This document shows positions 34,049 through 43,929 of a stretch of DNA of 64,000 nucleotides, in pieces. Source of the DNA: Owenia fusiformis (taxonomy: Eukaryota; Annelida; Polychaeta; Sabellida; Oweniidae); assembly GCA_903813345.2 (NCBI GenBank), contig CAIIXF020000009.1:11342530-11406529 (forward strand). The letters run 5' to 3'. Under the pieces are notes generated by a model. The model was not told the origin of the DNA. It was given only the letters and a program-made list of their open reading frames with translations, and did no database searches. Made by a program: the position numbers and the translations under genes. How positions within the stretch are numbered: the stretch's first letter is position 1; every line of letters starts with the position of its first letter.

Positions 34049-35082
34049 CAGGCGCGTATCGTCATGTACGCAAAATACGCCCAGGCGTACTGTTTGAATT
34101 TGAAAAAATATTTTGAAAAAACATGAAATTCAGTATTTTACTGTTATTTTCTTTGATGATGTGTAAACCTTTGTTGTACAAGTGTATTAACAATAAGTTC
34201 TCGATTCCCTCATTGTCATTCACTGTTTTCGTGATTCAAATTTTTTCGTGATTCAAAGAGTATGATGGCGAATCCAGGCAGACACGCTCAAAATCAGCAA
34301 ATTCAGTACGTATAAACCTGAGTATCACTTGACATTATTGAATGTAAGAAGTAATTTAATAATTTAAACCGTACGATAAGTTGATTTAGCTTTAACTACA
34401 TTGATTAAGCCAATAAAAGCCCTTATGTGTAGAGCATTTCCAAATTCGCACGACCTTGTGCAGACGACTTTCTCTATTTTCGTCTGGTGTAGTGTTTTTA
34501 TTTTTGGGGGCCTGTAATTCACGGGTTACTAATCAATTAATTAATACCACATTATCGATGCAAATTCATTAAGGGAGTGTATTAGCAATAGAACCGGTCC
34601 GTCTTCTCGCTGCAAGCAGGATGAAATTCTTTGTCACAAAGTTTGGCATTTTTTATAAAATCAAACGCGCGTCATTGAAACTCACAAGATGTAAATAGCA
34701 TGTCATTTACATCATACCTTGATGGGGAAAAATAGATCTTATATGTTAGAAGTACTAAATAAAAGTTATCGTGAAAATGAGACAGTCGTTCTCGAGAGAA
34801 AAGAGCATAAATGCGCATTTAGAGAGTTTTGGTCCGTTTAAAAATCTGTAAAAAATTGGGGTACTTAAAAGCATCGGGATCGAGGCATCATATATTTCAA
34901 ATTAGACACGAGGAAGTCAATATTGAGCAAGTTATGGCTGTTTTAAATTCAAATAAAACCGTTAACCCGTACCGGTCCAGCTTTTGACCTGTACCGGTCA
35001 ATTTTCGTTAGCTGCGTATATCAATGGTGATTCATCCACATACTGGGGCGTACCCTTGCAAAATGACCACGATACGCGCCTG
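34049..35082. mobile_element. 1034-bp element with 5-bp target duplication CTTTG
   Basis: Ends read inward CAGGCGCGTATCGT on both sides (left 34049-34062, right complement 35069-35082), flanked by CTTTG at 34044-34048 and 35083-35087. Its right part (about 34590-35033) is one arm of the 35477-36365 foldback, in the same orientation as that element's right arm, so the element is composite or nested. No transposase was found. Confidence 0.8.
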
Positions 35083-35476
35083 CTTTGGACACTGGTTACT
35101 CAGTAATTCACCTTGGTACTATATCTCATTATACTTTACTAAGATGGAGAGAGCGCTGAGAACATGTTCTTTCAATATTGTGAACTCATGAGTTTAGTAT
35201 AGAGCCAGTCACTGTCTCTTATTATGTTGGCCCCACTATACTTAATTTAGAAGAAAAAAGAAAAAATGATCAATGAAACATATCAATGTCAAATATGACA
35301 AAAAGTTTGGTTTGCTTTAATATTGAACCGAGAAAAAATCACACAGAAAAAAACATTTCAAGTTCAGAGATCATTACACATGCATGCATGTAATTACTTT
35401 TGATTTAAAAGATGGCGACACTTCTATAAAAATGAATGTATCATGTAATGCGAACAACTTCGCCATCTTTCAATAA

Positions 35477-36365
35477 CACCCTTGGTATACGCAGCTAACG
35501 AAAAGTGACCGGTACGGGTCAAAAGCTGAAACGGTACGGGTTAACGGTTTTATTGAATTTAAAACAGCCATAACTTGCTCAATATTGACTTCCTCGTGTC
35601 TAATTTGAAATATATGATGCCTCCCGATGCTTTTAAGTACCCCAATTTTTTACAGATTTTTAAACGGACCAAAACTCTCTAAATGCGCATTTATGCTCTT
35701 TTCTCTCGAGAACGACTGTCTCATTTTCACGATAACTTTTATTTAGTACTTTTAACATATAAGATCTATTTTTCCCCATCAAGGTATGATGTAAATGACA
35801 TGCTATTTACATCTTGTGAGTTTCAATGACGCGCTTTGATTTTTATAAAAAATGCCAAACTTTGTGACAAAGAATTTCATCAGCTATTGCCCCGAACCGG
35901 TCCGTCTTCTCGCTGCAAGCAGATTGCCCCGAACCGGTCCGTCTTCTCGCTGCAAGCAGGATGATATTCTTTGTCACAAAGTTTGGCATTTTTTATAAAA
36001 TCAAACGTGCGTCATTGAAACTCACAAGATGTAAATAGCATGTCATTTACATCATACCTTGATGGGGAAAAATAGATCTTATATGTTAGAAGTACTAAAT
36101 AAAAGTTATCGTGAAAATGAGACAGTCGTTCTCGAGAGAAAAGAGCATAAATGCGCATTTAGAGAGTTTTGGTCCGTTTAGAAATCTGTAAAAAAATGGG
36201 GTACTTAAAAGCATCGGGAGGCATCATATATTTCAAATTAGACACGAAGAAGTCAATATTGAGCAGGTTATGGCTATTTTAAATTCAAATAAAACCGTTA
36301 ACCCGTACCGGTCCAGTTTTTGACCCGTACCGGTCAATTTTCGTTAGCTGCGTATACCAAGGGTG
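35477..36365. mobile_element. 889-bp foldback element with 5-bp target duplication AATAA
   Basis: Starts CACCCTTGGTATACGCAGCT and ends AGCTGCGTATACCAAGGGTG; AATAA flanks both sides (35472-35476, 36366-36370). Arms of about 410 bp are nearly perfect complements. The centre has a 37-bp unit (ATTGCCCCGAACCGGTCCGT...) duplicated in tandem at 35887-35960. ACCGGTACGGGT-type palindromic motifs lie near both ends. No coding frame was found. A third arm copy sits in the 34049-35082 element. Confidence 0.92.
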
Positions 36366-36792
36366 AATAACATTGATAAAAAAAGAAAAACTTGATATAT
36401 AAAGCTTGACAGATCGAAAAATATTTTTTGATCAATTATTGTAAGCTTTGATGTGGTCCGTTTGAGCTGCGGTTGGTGTCAAACGAAAGATAGGGTTCTT
36501 ATCAATACATTGAACATTTTATAGAATTCAAATAAAAATCTTTATTTTGCCCAAAAACATTGAAAATTCGCAAAGTGGGCCTTTAACATCTTTTGATATT
36601 TTGCAGATAGCGATGCAGCGCTTCTGAAATTATTCTGTTGGTGGGCCCGCTGATGTTTGTGTTAAGGCCTAGTATGAGTTGTAAGTACTAACATGTAGGA
36701 TAATGTCGATGCGAGCAAGTACTAGTTCATCCCTTTGGTCCTGGAATAAGGAGCATTCAAATATGAAATGGTGTATTGACTCGGGAACCATA

Positions 36793-39700
36793 TAGGCCAT
36801 CAGCTTCACCCCAAAATTTAGGTTATCGGTATCAAATCAGGGGAATAATCGCCATAGTGATTTTTTGGAAGGTTAAGACCTCTAGAGTAAGAAACTATGT
36901 GATAGCATTGCAACAATTGTAGCTAAATGGGTGTTATCACCCATTTTTCAAAATGGCCGCCGGTGCACATGTTACAATATAAGAGTGAGTATATCTAAGC
37001 ACACTGAGATGCAGAAACTGTGATTTTAGGGTCTATGTTAAGGTTTAGGGGTCAAGGATTTCATTCATGCCAAAATCTAAGTCATCCAGCAATTAGTTCT
37101 TATAGAAATCCAAAATGGCCACCAAAATGGGTGCCAAAATGAACACCTTTATGTAACCATTGATTTAAGCTCGAAGAACAGTTAAGAACAGTGATTTTGG
37201 AGATCATGTCATAGTTCTAGAGTCAAGGACTTCATTTATGTCTAAATCAGAGTCTTCAAATAATTACCTTTTCATAGAAATACAAGATGGCCACCAAAAT
37301 GGGTGCCAAAACGAATATGTGACTATTGATTTAAGCTCAAAGAACAGTGATTTTGGAGATCATGTCATAGTTCTAGAGTCAAGGACTTCATTTATGTCTA
37401 AATCAGAGTCTTCAAATAATTACCTTTTCATAGAAATACAAGATGGCCACCAAAATGGGTGCCAAAATGAATATGTGACTATTGATTTAAGCTCAATGAA
37501 CAGTGATTTTGGAGATCCTGTCATGGCTTTAAGGTTCAAGGATTCCATTTATGTCTAAATCTAAGTCATCAAACTATTACTTTTTATAGAAATCCAAGAT
37601 GGCCACCAAAATGAGTGCCAAAATGAATATGTAACTATTGATTTAAGCTAAAAGAACAGTTAAGAACAGTAATTTTGGAGACTCTGTCTATTTTGTAGGG
37701 GCCAAGGATTTCATTTATGTCTAAATCCTTAGTAATCAAATAATTTCTTTATATAGAAATCCAAGGTGGCCACCAAAATGGGTGCTGAAATGAATATGTA
37801 ACTATTGATTTAATAAGCTAAAAGAACAGTTAAGAACAGTAATTTTGGAGACTCTGTCTATTTTGTAGGGGCCAAGGATTTCATTTATGTCTAAATCCTT
37901 AGTAATCAAATAATTTCTTTATATAGAAATCCAAGGTGGCCACCAAAATGGGTGCTGAAATGAATATGTGACTATTGATTTAAGCTCAAAGAACAGTGAT
38001 TTTGGAGATCATGTCATAGTTCTAGAGTCAAGGACTTCATTTATGTCTAAATCAGAGTCTTCAAATAATTACCTTTTCATAGAAATACAAGATGGCCACC
38101 AAAATGGGTGCCAAAATGAATATGTGACTATTGATTTAAGCTCAATGAACAGTGATTTTGGAGATCCTGTCATGGCTTTAAGGTTCAAGGATTCCATTTA
38201 TGTCTAAATCTAAGTCATCAAACTATTACTTTTTATAGAAATCCAAGATGGCCACCAAAATGAGTGCCAAAATGAATATGTAACTATTGATTTAAGCTAA
38301 AAGAACAGTTAAGAACAGTAATTTTGGAGACTCTGTCTATTTTGTAGGGGCCAAGGATTTCATTTATGTCTAAATCCTTAGTAATCAAATAATTTCTTTA
38401 TATAGAAATCCAAGGTGGCCACCAAAATGGGTGCTGAAATGAATATGTAACTATTGATTTAATAAGCTAAAAGAACAGTTAAGAACAGTAATTTTGGAGA
38501 CTCTGTCTATTTTGTAGGGGCCAAGGATTTCATTTATGTCTAAATCTATAAGTAATCAAATAATTACGTTTTTATAGAAATCCAAGATGGCCACCAAAAT
38601 GGGTGCTGCAATGAATATGTAACTATTGATTTAAGCTCAAAGAACAGTGATTTTGGAGATCATGTCTTGGTTTTAAGGGTCAAGAATTTTAATTTTGTCT
38701 ATAATTAAGGCATTCCTTTATTTTGATATCCAAGATGGCCACCAAAATGGCTGCAGTCACGATTTTGAGGACTGATTAAAATGTTTATTTTCATCAAACT
38801 CTTTCTGGTGTATGATACACTTGTCTTTGAGGAATTTCTTGTGCTTGATCTTCTCCATCCAATAATCTACTTCTTCCTATAGGCAGTCAACTTCTTTCTA
38901 TAGTCAATGTTTATGATACTGAACCACCACAAAACTAAGGAAAAGGAAGGCAACTTACAGTAACATTGCTAATGGGATGATTATACCTAAGATTTTATTA
39001 CGCAAATGTTTATGTAATTGTTTTTTCTTATTTGACCTTTTATAATATTAACACTTTGGCATCCATCTTTAATTCTGATATTAATCACAGATTGTTTCAT
39101 GGAATAGCTCTATATAACTGAACTTCTTGACCTCCTTAAAGTAAACATTGCTTACAAAATTATTGTTCTTGGTGATCTATGTGGTTAACTGGATAGTTAT
39201 ACGAATTCATTTTGGCAGCCATTTTGGAGGCCATCTTGCATATCCATATAAATAAAATGTTTTTAATTTTATTAAAGACAAAATTAAAATCATTGACCAC
39301 ACAAACTTAAAATATCAAAAATTAATGTTCTAACTCCTCTATATGTTAAGATAATAAATCTTATTTTCACTTCGGCAGCAATGTTGGAAGTCATCTTGGA
39401 TCCAAATGAAGGAATTATTTATAGTTTTAGACGTAACTGAAATTCTTGACGCCAAAATTCTTGACATGGTCTCAAATTACTGTTATAAACTTCTTTGAGC
39501 TTAAATCAACATTTACTTGTTATTGCAAGCACCCATTTTGGTGACCATCTTGGATTTCTATGAAAAGCAATTATTTTGTTGACTCGGATTTAGACATAAA
39601 TGAAACCCTTGACCCCTAAGACCTAGACATTGTCTCCACAATCACTGTTCTCAACTGAGCTTTGAGCTTAAATCAATCAGTTAAATATTCATTTTGGCAC

Positions 39701-40681
39701 CCATTTTGGTGGCCATCTTTGTTTTCTATATAAAGTAATTGTTTGATGACTTAGATTTAGACATAAATAAAATCAGCAGACATGTGCTCCAAAATCACTG
39801 TTCTTAACTGTTCTTTGAGCTTAAATCAATAGTTGAATATCCATTTTGGCACCCATTTTGGTGGCCATCTTGGAATTTTTATTTAAAGTAATTGTTTGAT
39901 GACTTAGATTTAGACATAAGTCAAATCCTTGACCCTTAAAACCTAGATATGGTCTCCAAAATCACTGTTCTTAACTGTTCTTGGAGCTTAAATCAATAGT
40001 TACATATTCGATTTGGCACCCATTTTGGTGGCCATCTTGGAATTTTTATTTAAAGTAATTGTTTGCTGACTTAGATTTAGACATAAGTCAAATCCTTGAC
40101 CCTTAAAACCTAGATATGGTCTCCAAAATCACTGTTCTTAACTGTTCTTTGAGCTTAAATCAATAGTTACATATTCGATTTGGCATCCACTTTGGTGGCC
40201 ATCTTGGATTTCTATGAAAAGTAATTATTTGATGACTCAGATTTAGACATAAATCAAATCCTTGTCCCCTAAATCGTAGACATGGGCTCCAAAATCACTG
40301 TTCTTAAGTGTTTATTGAGCATTAACAGTAGTTACATATTCGTTTTTGCACCCATTTTGGTGGCCATCTTGGATTTCTATGAGAAACAATTGTTTGATGA
40401 CTTAGATTTAGATATAAATGAAATCCTTAACCCCTAAAACCTAGACATAGGTCCTAAAATCACGGATTTTGCATCTCAGTGTGCTTAGATATACCCACTC
40501 TTATATTGTGACATGTGCACTGGCGGCCATTTTGAAAAATGGGTGATAACACCCATTTAGCTACAACTGTTACAATGCTATCACATATTTTCTTACTCAA
40601 GAGGTCTTAACCTTCCCAAAAATTACTATGACGATTATTCCCCTAATTTGATACCGACCAACCCCCCAGGCTGATGGCCTA
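36793..40681. mobile_element. 3.9-kb foldback element with satellite arms
   Basis: Both ends read inward TAGGCCATCAG, then share GGTATCAAAT-AGGGGAATAA, GAAGGTTAAGACCTC, TAGCTAAATGGGTGTTATCA and AATGGCCGCC. The arms then become head-to-tail arrays of 146-173-bp units (AAGATGGCCACCAAAATGGG + TGCC), in plus orientation at 37090-38760 and inverted at 39200-40400. The unique centre, about 38760-39200, holds no gene. TA borders both ends. This architecture, long inverted repeats made of tandem subrepeats, is that of Foldback-type elements. No transposase was seen. Confidence 0.9.
37284..38587 (+). repeat. 650-bp higher-order repeat of four monomers
   Basis: The motif AGATGGCCACC / AGGTGGCCACC occurs near 37284, 37441, 37598, 37764, 37934, 38090, 38247, 38414 and 38587. 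Spacings run about 157, 157, 166, 170, then 156, 157, 167, 173. Sequence one four-unit block apart is nearly identical, while adjacent units differ clearly, so a block of four monomers was duplicated recently. Confidence 0.85.
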
Positions 40682-40727
40682 ATACAATGAATACAATTAG
40701 GGGACTTAATCTCAGGGTTTAGCTTTG

Positions 40728-41016
40728 AGAGATCGTCCCATTATTTCCACATTGTTATAACTCACTTTTTACAGATTTTGAGATAAGTATACTCTTTCTC
40801 AATTTTTCACGAGGAATTCATTTCTGAGGTCCATTTCAATGGATCTCATCTTCTTTTGGAGATCCAGAGCCACATTGAAGTGCAAAATGAGGAAAAAAAT
40901 TTAGGCCCACATTGTCATATCCATTTGGGTAGGCAGCAGAGACAATCAGATACATAATTTTGATCATGTGACAAATAGTTATAACAATGTGGAAATAATG
41001 GGACGATCTCTTTCTA
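40728..41016. mobile_element. 290-bp MITE with 33-35-bp TIRs
   Basis: AGAGATCGTCCCATTATTTC + CACATTGTTATAACT at the left is reverse-complemented at 40980-41016. A third copy of the same end (ACAATGTAGAAATAATGGGA + CGAG) lies at 43852-43875, beyond the first LINE. The inside has no coding frame. Confidence 0.85.
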
Positions 41017-41339
41017 GTATATTTTGCAGTTAATTAACAAGGGAGACCTTTGTCATGTACCTTTTGAAGATCTGGTGGATTTATCAAAAATATTAACGAT
41101 TTTTCATAAGTTGTTGTTATGGCAACCACTTGACCAATCATGATCAAACTTGGGATAGCAACTAATTATAGGTAGATACATAATCCCTAGAAATATGAAT
41201 GTGATTGTATATAACGGAAATTATTGATGATTATCATAGTGCCCTCTCATAAAAGTAGCCAGGGGGTATAAATGGCAATAATTCGCAGATGCTGAAAAAC
41301 TACACCCTATTATTATCAAAATCAATGAAAAATGATATA
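41017..41339. other. Intergenic sequence
   Basis: No gene or repeat boundary was recognised between the MITE and the 3' tail of the LINE. Confidence 0.4.
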
Positions 41340-43540
41340 TTTCAATTCAATTCAATTCAATTCAATTATTTATTTCATAATTCTTATATAATATACACTA
41401 TAAAAACAAGCCGCTAGACACCCTAGTGGGTATATGTTGCGGTTTAACAGAAATCATTAAAATGACAACTAGACTACATATAGAAGAAAACACTTATATT
41501 ATGTTACATGTAGGTATATAAAAATGGTATTAACAATTAATCTAAGGATGTACAATGTAAAAATGTTACAAAAATCGGGTACCAGTATAAAATCAACAGT
41601 ATAGTATGAATTGGTGTTATACATTATCGATAGATGAGTAGTTTTTTATATGAAGATTTGAAAATATTTAGAGTGGAGCATTTTTTAATATCATGTGGTA
41701 GAGCATTCCAAAGATTAGGACCCAGATAGCGAAGGGAAAGTTTAGAGCATTTAGGGATATGAAAATAATGCAATTGTCTTGTGTAATGATGATGAATATT
41801 AATGTTGATATCAAACAAGTCTTGAAATAGATTTTTTGGAAGACTGGGGTGCTTATTAAAGATTTTGTACATGAACTGACCAGTACAATATCTGTTGACA
41901 TCAAAAATACTTAATATTCTAAGATCTTTAAATAGGGGAGCGGAGTGAGAAAGTCTATCCTTATTTAAAGCTAGCCTTAAGAATTGTTTCTGCAGTTTAT
42001 GTAGACGATCATAAAATGATTTAAATGTGTTACCCCAGATTATGTTGCAATAATTTAATTGAGAGTGTATCAATGAGTAGTAAATTGTTTTGAAACTGTC
42101 TATTTGAAGTAGATGTTTAATGTGATAAAGAGAACCAATGACGCGAGAAATCTTTGTTTCAACAGATTTTATGTGCTCTTTAAATTTCAAGTTTTTATCA
42201 ATAATAATTCCAAGAAAGTCAATTTTTTCCCGGAAATTTATGTTCTCATTGCGTATTTTAAGATTCAGATTTGTTTGATTTTTTTGGGGTCCAAATAGAA
42301 TAGCATTGGTTTTGCCAATATTAAGTGAAAGTTTGTTTGCTTTTATCCAGTCATCTATTGAATTCAAGTTTGCATTAGTTCTAGTCATAAGTTCATTTAA
42401 ATCATAATCACTATCAAGAAGATTGGTGTCATCAGCAAACATAATAAATTTTAGATTAGGGGCAACAAAAGGCAGATCATTTATGTAAAGAATAAATAAT
42501 AGTGGTCCAAGTACCGAGCCCTGCGGAACACCACAATTTAGAGATGATTGTTTAGATTCATAATTGTTAATGGTGACATATTGTTTGCGGTCTTTTAAAT
42601 AACTTTCAAACCAGGACTTAGCTATTCCTCTGATGCCATTATATTCAAGTTTTTGTATCAAAATGTCATGATTAATTGTGTCAAAGGCCTTGGAAAAATC
42701 TAATGTTATGCCAATGCTCGTTTTCCCCAAATCAGTTGATTTTCGAATTTGTTCAATGAAATATAAAATGGCCATGTAGGTAGAGTTGAATTTCTGAAAT
42801 CCAAATTGATAAGTAAAAATAATTTCAAAACGTTCTAAAAAACCAGTGAGTTTGGCGTGCATGAGCTTTTCTAACAATTTAGAAAATACAGATAAAACTG
42901 AAATTGGTCTATAGTTCGAAGGATTTGTAGTGACACCTTTTTTAAATACAGGTGTTACTTTGGCCAATTTGAGGGCGTCTGGGAAAATACCAGATTTAAA
43001 AGATAAGTTAAATATATACAAGAGTGGATCAATTAAAAACTGTCTTGCAGACTTAATAAGTGATGGTAGAATCCCATCAGGTCCAGGCGAGGAAGATTTT
43101 AGAAGACATATTTCTAATTCAAGCTCAGTTTTTGAGGTCTTTTTGAGATAAATAGATGATTGAACTTTTTGAGCTCTTGCTAGGTATTCATTAAAGCATT
43201 TTTTGGATTTTGGAATCTCCTTGGCTAGATTTTTACCAATATTGGTAAAAAAATTATTAAATCCATTGGAAATGATTTCATGATCTGTTGTTTCCTTTCC
43301 ATTTATAGTGAATTTAGATGGCAATGCAGCTTTTTTGTTTTTTCCAAGTAGTTCATTAATGATAGACCAAGACTTTTTAATGTTACCACTTACTTCGGCA
43401 AACTTATTTTGATAATGTGTACGTTTTGAGTATTTAATTATGTGCTTAAGTTTATGGTTGAAGGACTTGTAAGCATAATAAACATAATTAGAGAAATGCA
43501 TTCCTGTAAGCAAAAACATCGACACAGCTCATCCAGTACC
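41340..43540 (-). mobile_element. 5'-truncated LINE retrotransposon (Jockey/CR1-type)
   Basis: The element runs on the minus strand and ends in a (TTGAA)n pentanucleotide tail (complement at 41341-41367) preceded by an AATAAA-like signal and about 250 bp of 3' UTR. A short-repeat tail instead of poly(A) is typical of CR1/L2-like and some Jockey-superfamily LINEs. The reading frame opens at about 43525 just upstream of the reverse transcriptase, so the endonuclease half is missing; 5' truncation is the usual outcome of incomplete target-primed reverse transcription. The target duplication was not identified. Confidence 0.88.
41624..43525 (-). CDS. LINE reverse transcriptase, intact frame of 633 codons, N-terminal part missing
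   Basis: This enzyme part copies LINE RNA into DNA at the target nick. Seen in order: the pre-RT linker (YKSFNHKLKHIIKYSKRTHY..., residues 19-60), SSPGPDG (145-151), the NPSNYRPISVLSVFSKLLEK block (201-220), motif A LDFSKAFD (275-282), GVPQGSVLGPLL (332-343), the catalytic FADD (363-366), and a C-terminal LHKLQKQFLRLAL and LGPNLWNALP region common in Jockey/CR1-type ORF2. All three catalytic Asp are present and no stop interrupts the frame. The first codon of the frame is GTG after an upstream in-frame TGA, so there is no authentic start. An apurinic endonuclease of roughly 230 residues should precede it and is absent. The uninterrupted frame suggests a fairly recent insertion. Confidence 0.9.
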   Translation of the reverse strand: MSMFLLTGMHFSNYVYYAYKSFNHKLKHIIKYSKRTHYQNKFAEVSGNIKKSWSIINELLGKNKKAALPSKFTINGKETTDHEIISNGFNNFFTNIGKNLAKEIPKSKKCFNEYLARAQKVQSSIYLKKTSKTELELEICLLKSSSPGPDGILPSLIKSARQFLIDPLLYIFNLSFKSGIFPDALKLAKVTPVFKKGVTTNPSNYRPISVLSVFSKLLEKLMHAKLTGFLERFEIIFTYQFGFQKFNSTYMAILYFIEQIRKSTDLGKTSIGITLDFSKAFDTINHDILIQKLEYNGIRGIAKSWFESYLKDRKQYVTINNYESKQSSLNCGVPQGSVLGPLLFILYINDLPFVAPNLKFIMFADDTNLLDSDYDLNELMTRTNANLNSIDDWIKANKLSLNIGKTNAILFGPQKNQTNLNLKIRNENINFREKIDFLGIIIDKNLKFKEHIKSVETKISRVIGSLYHIKHLLQIDSFKTIYYSLIHSQLNYCNIIWGNTFKSFYDRLHKLQKQFLRLALNKDRLSHSAPLFKDLRILSIFDVNRYCTGQFMYKIFNKHPSLPKNLFQDLFDININIHHHYTRQLHYFHIPKCSKLSLRYLGPNLWNALPHDIKKCSTLNIFKSSYKKLLIYR

Positions 43541-43847
43541 TTATCAGTCAAAATGGAACACGAGCCATACTCCTTATAATTAGATGGGCAGAATAATTGT
43601 ATACGAGACAATAACAAAATGGAAGTGAATAAAAATTCAGTTTTCAGGGTTATTTTGATATTTCAAAAACAAGAAACTATAAAAAAGATGTGTTTTATTT
43701 ATTGTTAATCAGTGATTTTTGCTCTGCAAAGCGTTCATATACAAATAATTACCTATACGAAAAATTAAGTTTAAAAAAAATTCTACTCAAAAGTTATGAA
43801 TACCTAAACGTCAACCTCTGATTTCTCAATATCAGCGAAAATGCAAT

Positions 43848-43880
43848 TGTAACAATGTAGAAATAATGGGACGAGATGTT
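43848..43880. mobile_element. Orphan TIR of the 40728-41016 MITE family
   Basis: TGTAACAATGTAGAAATAAT + GGGACGAG is the right-end TIR of the 40728-41016 element with one substitution. No partner end is near. Confidence 0.7.
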
Positions 43881-43929
43881 TAATAAGTGTGTGTGCCTAG
43901 ACATAAGTTGGTTGGTTAACACTCCATTG

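Noticed and set aside
37238-38207. Open frames of 106 and 79 codons with repeated MSKSESSNNYLFIEIQDGHQ
   Set aside because: They arise from satellite units whose spacing is a multiple of three; the frame is not kept in other units or in the inverted arm.
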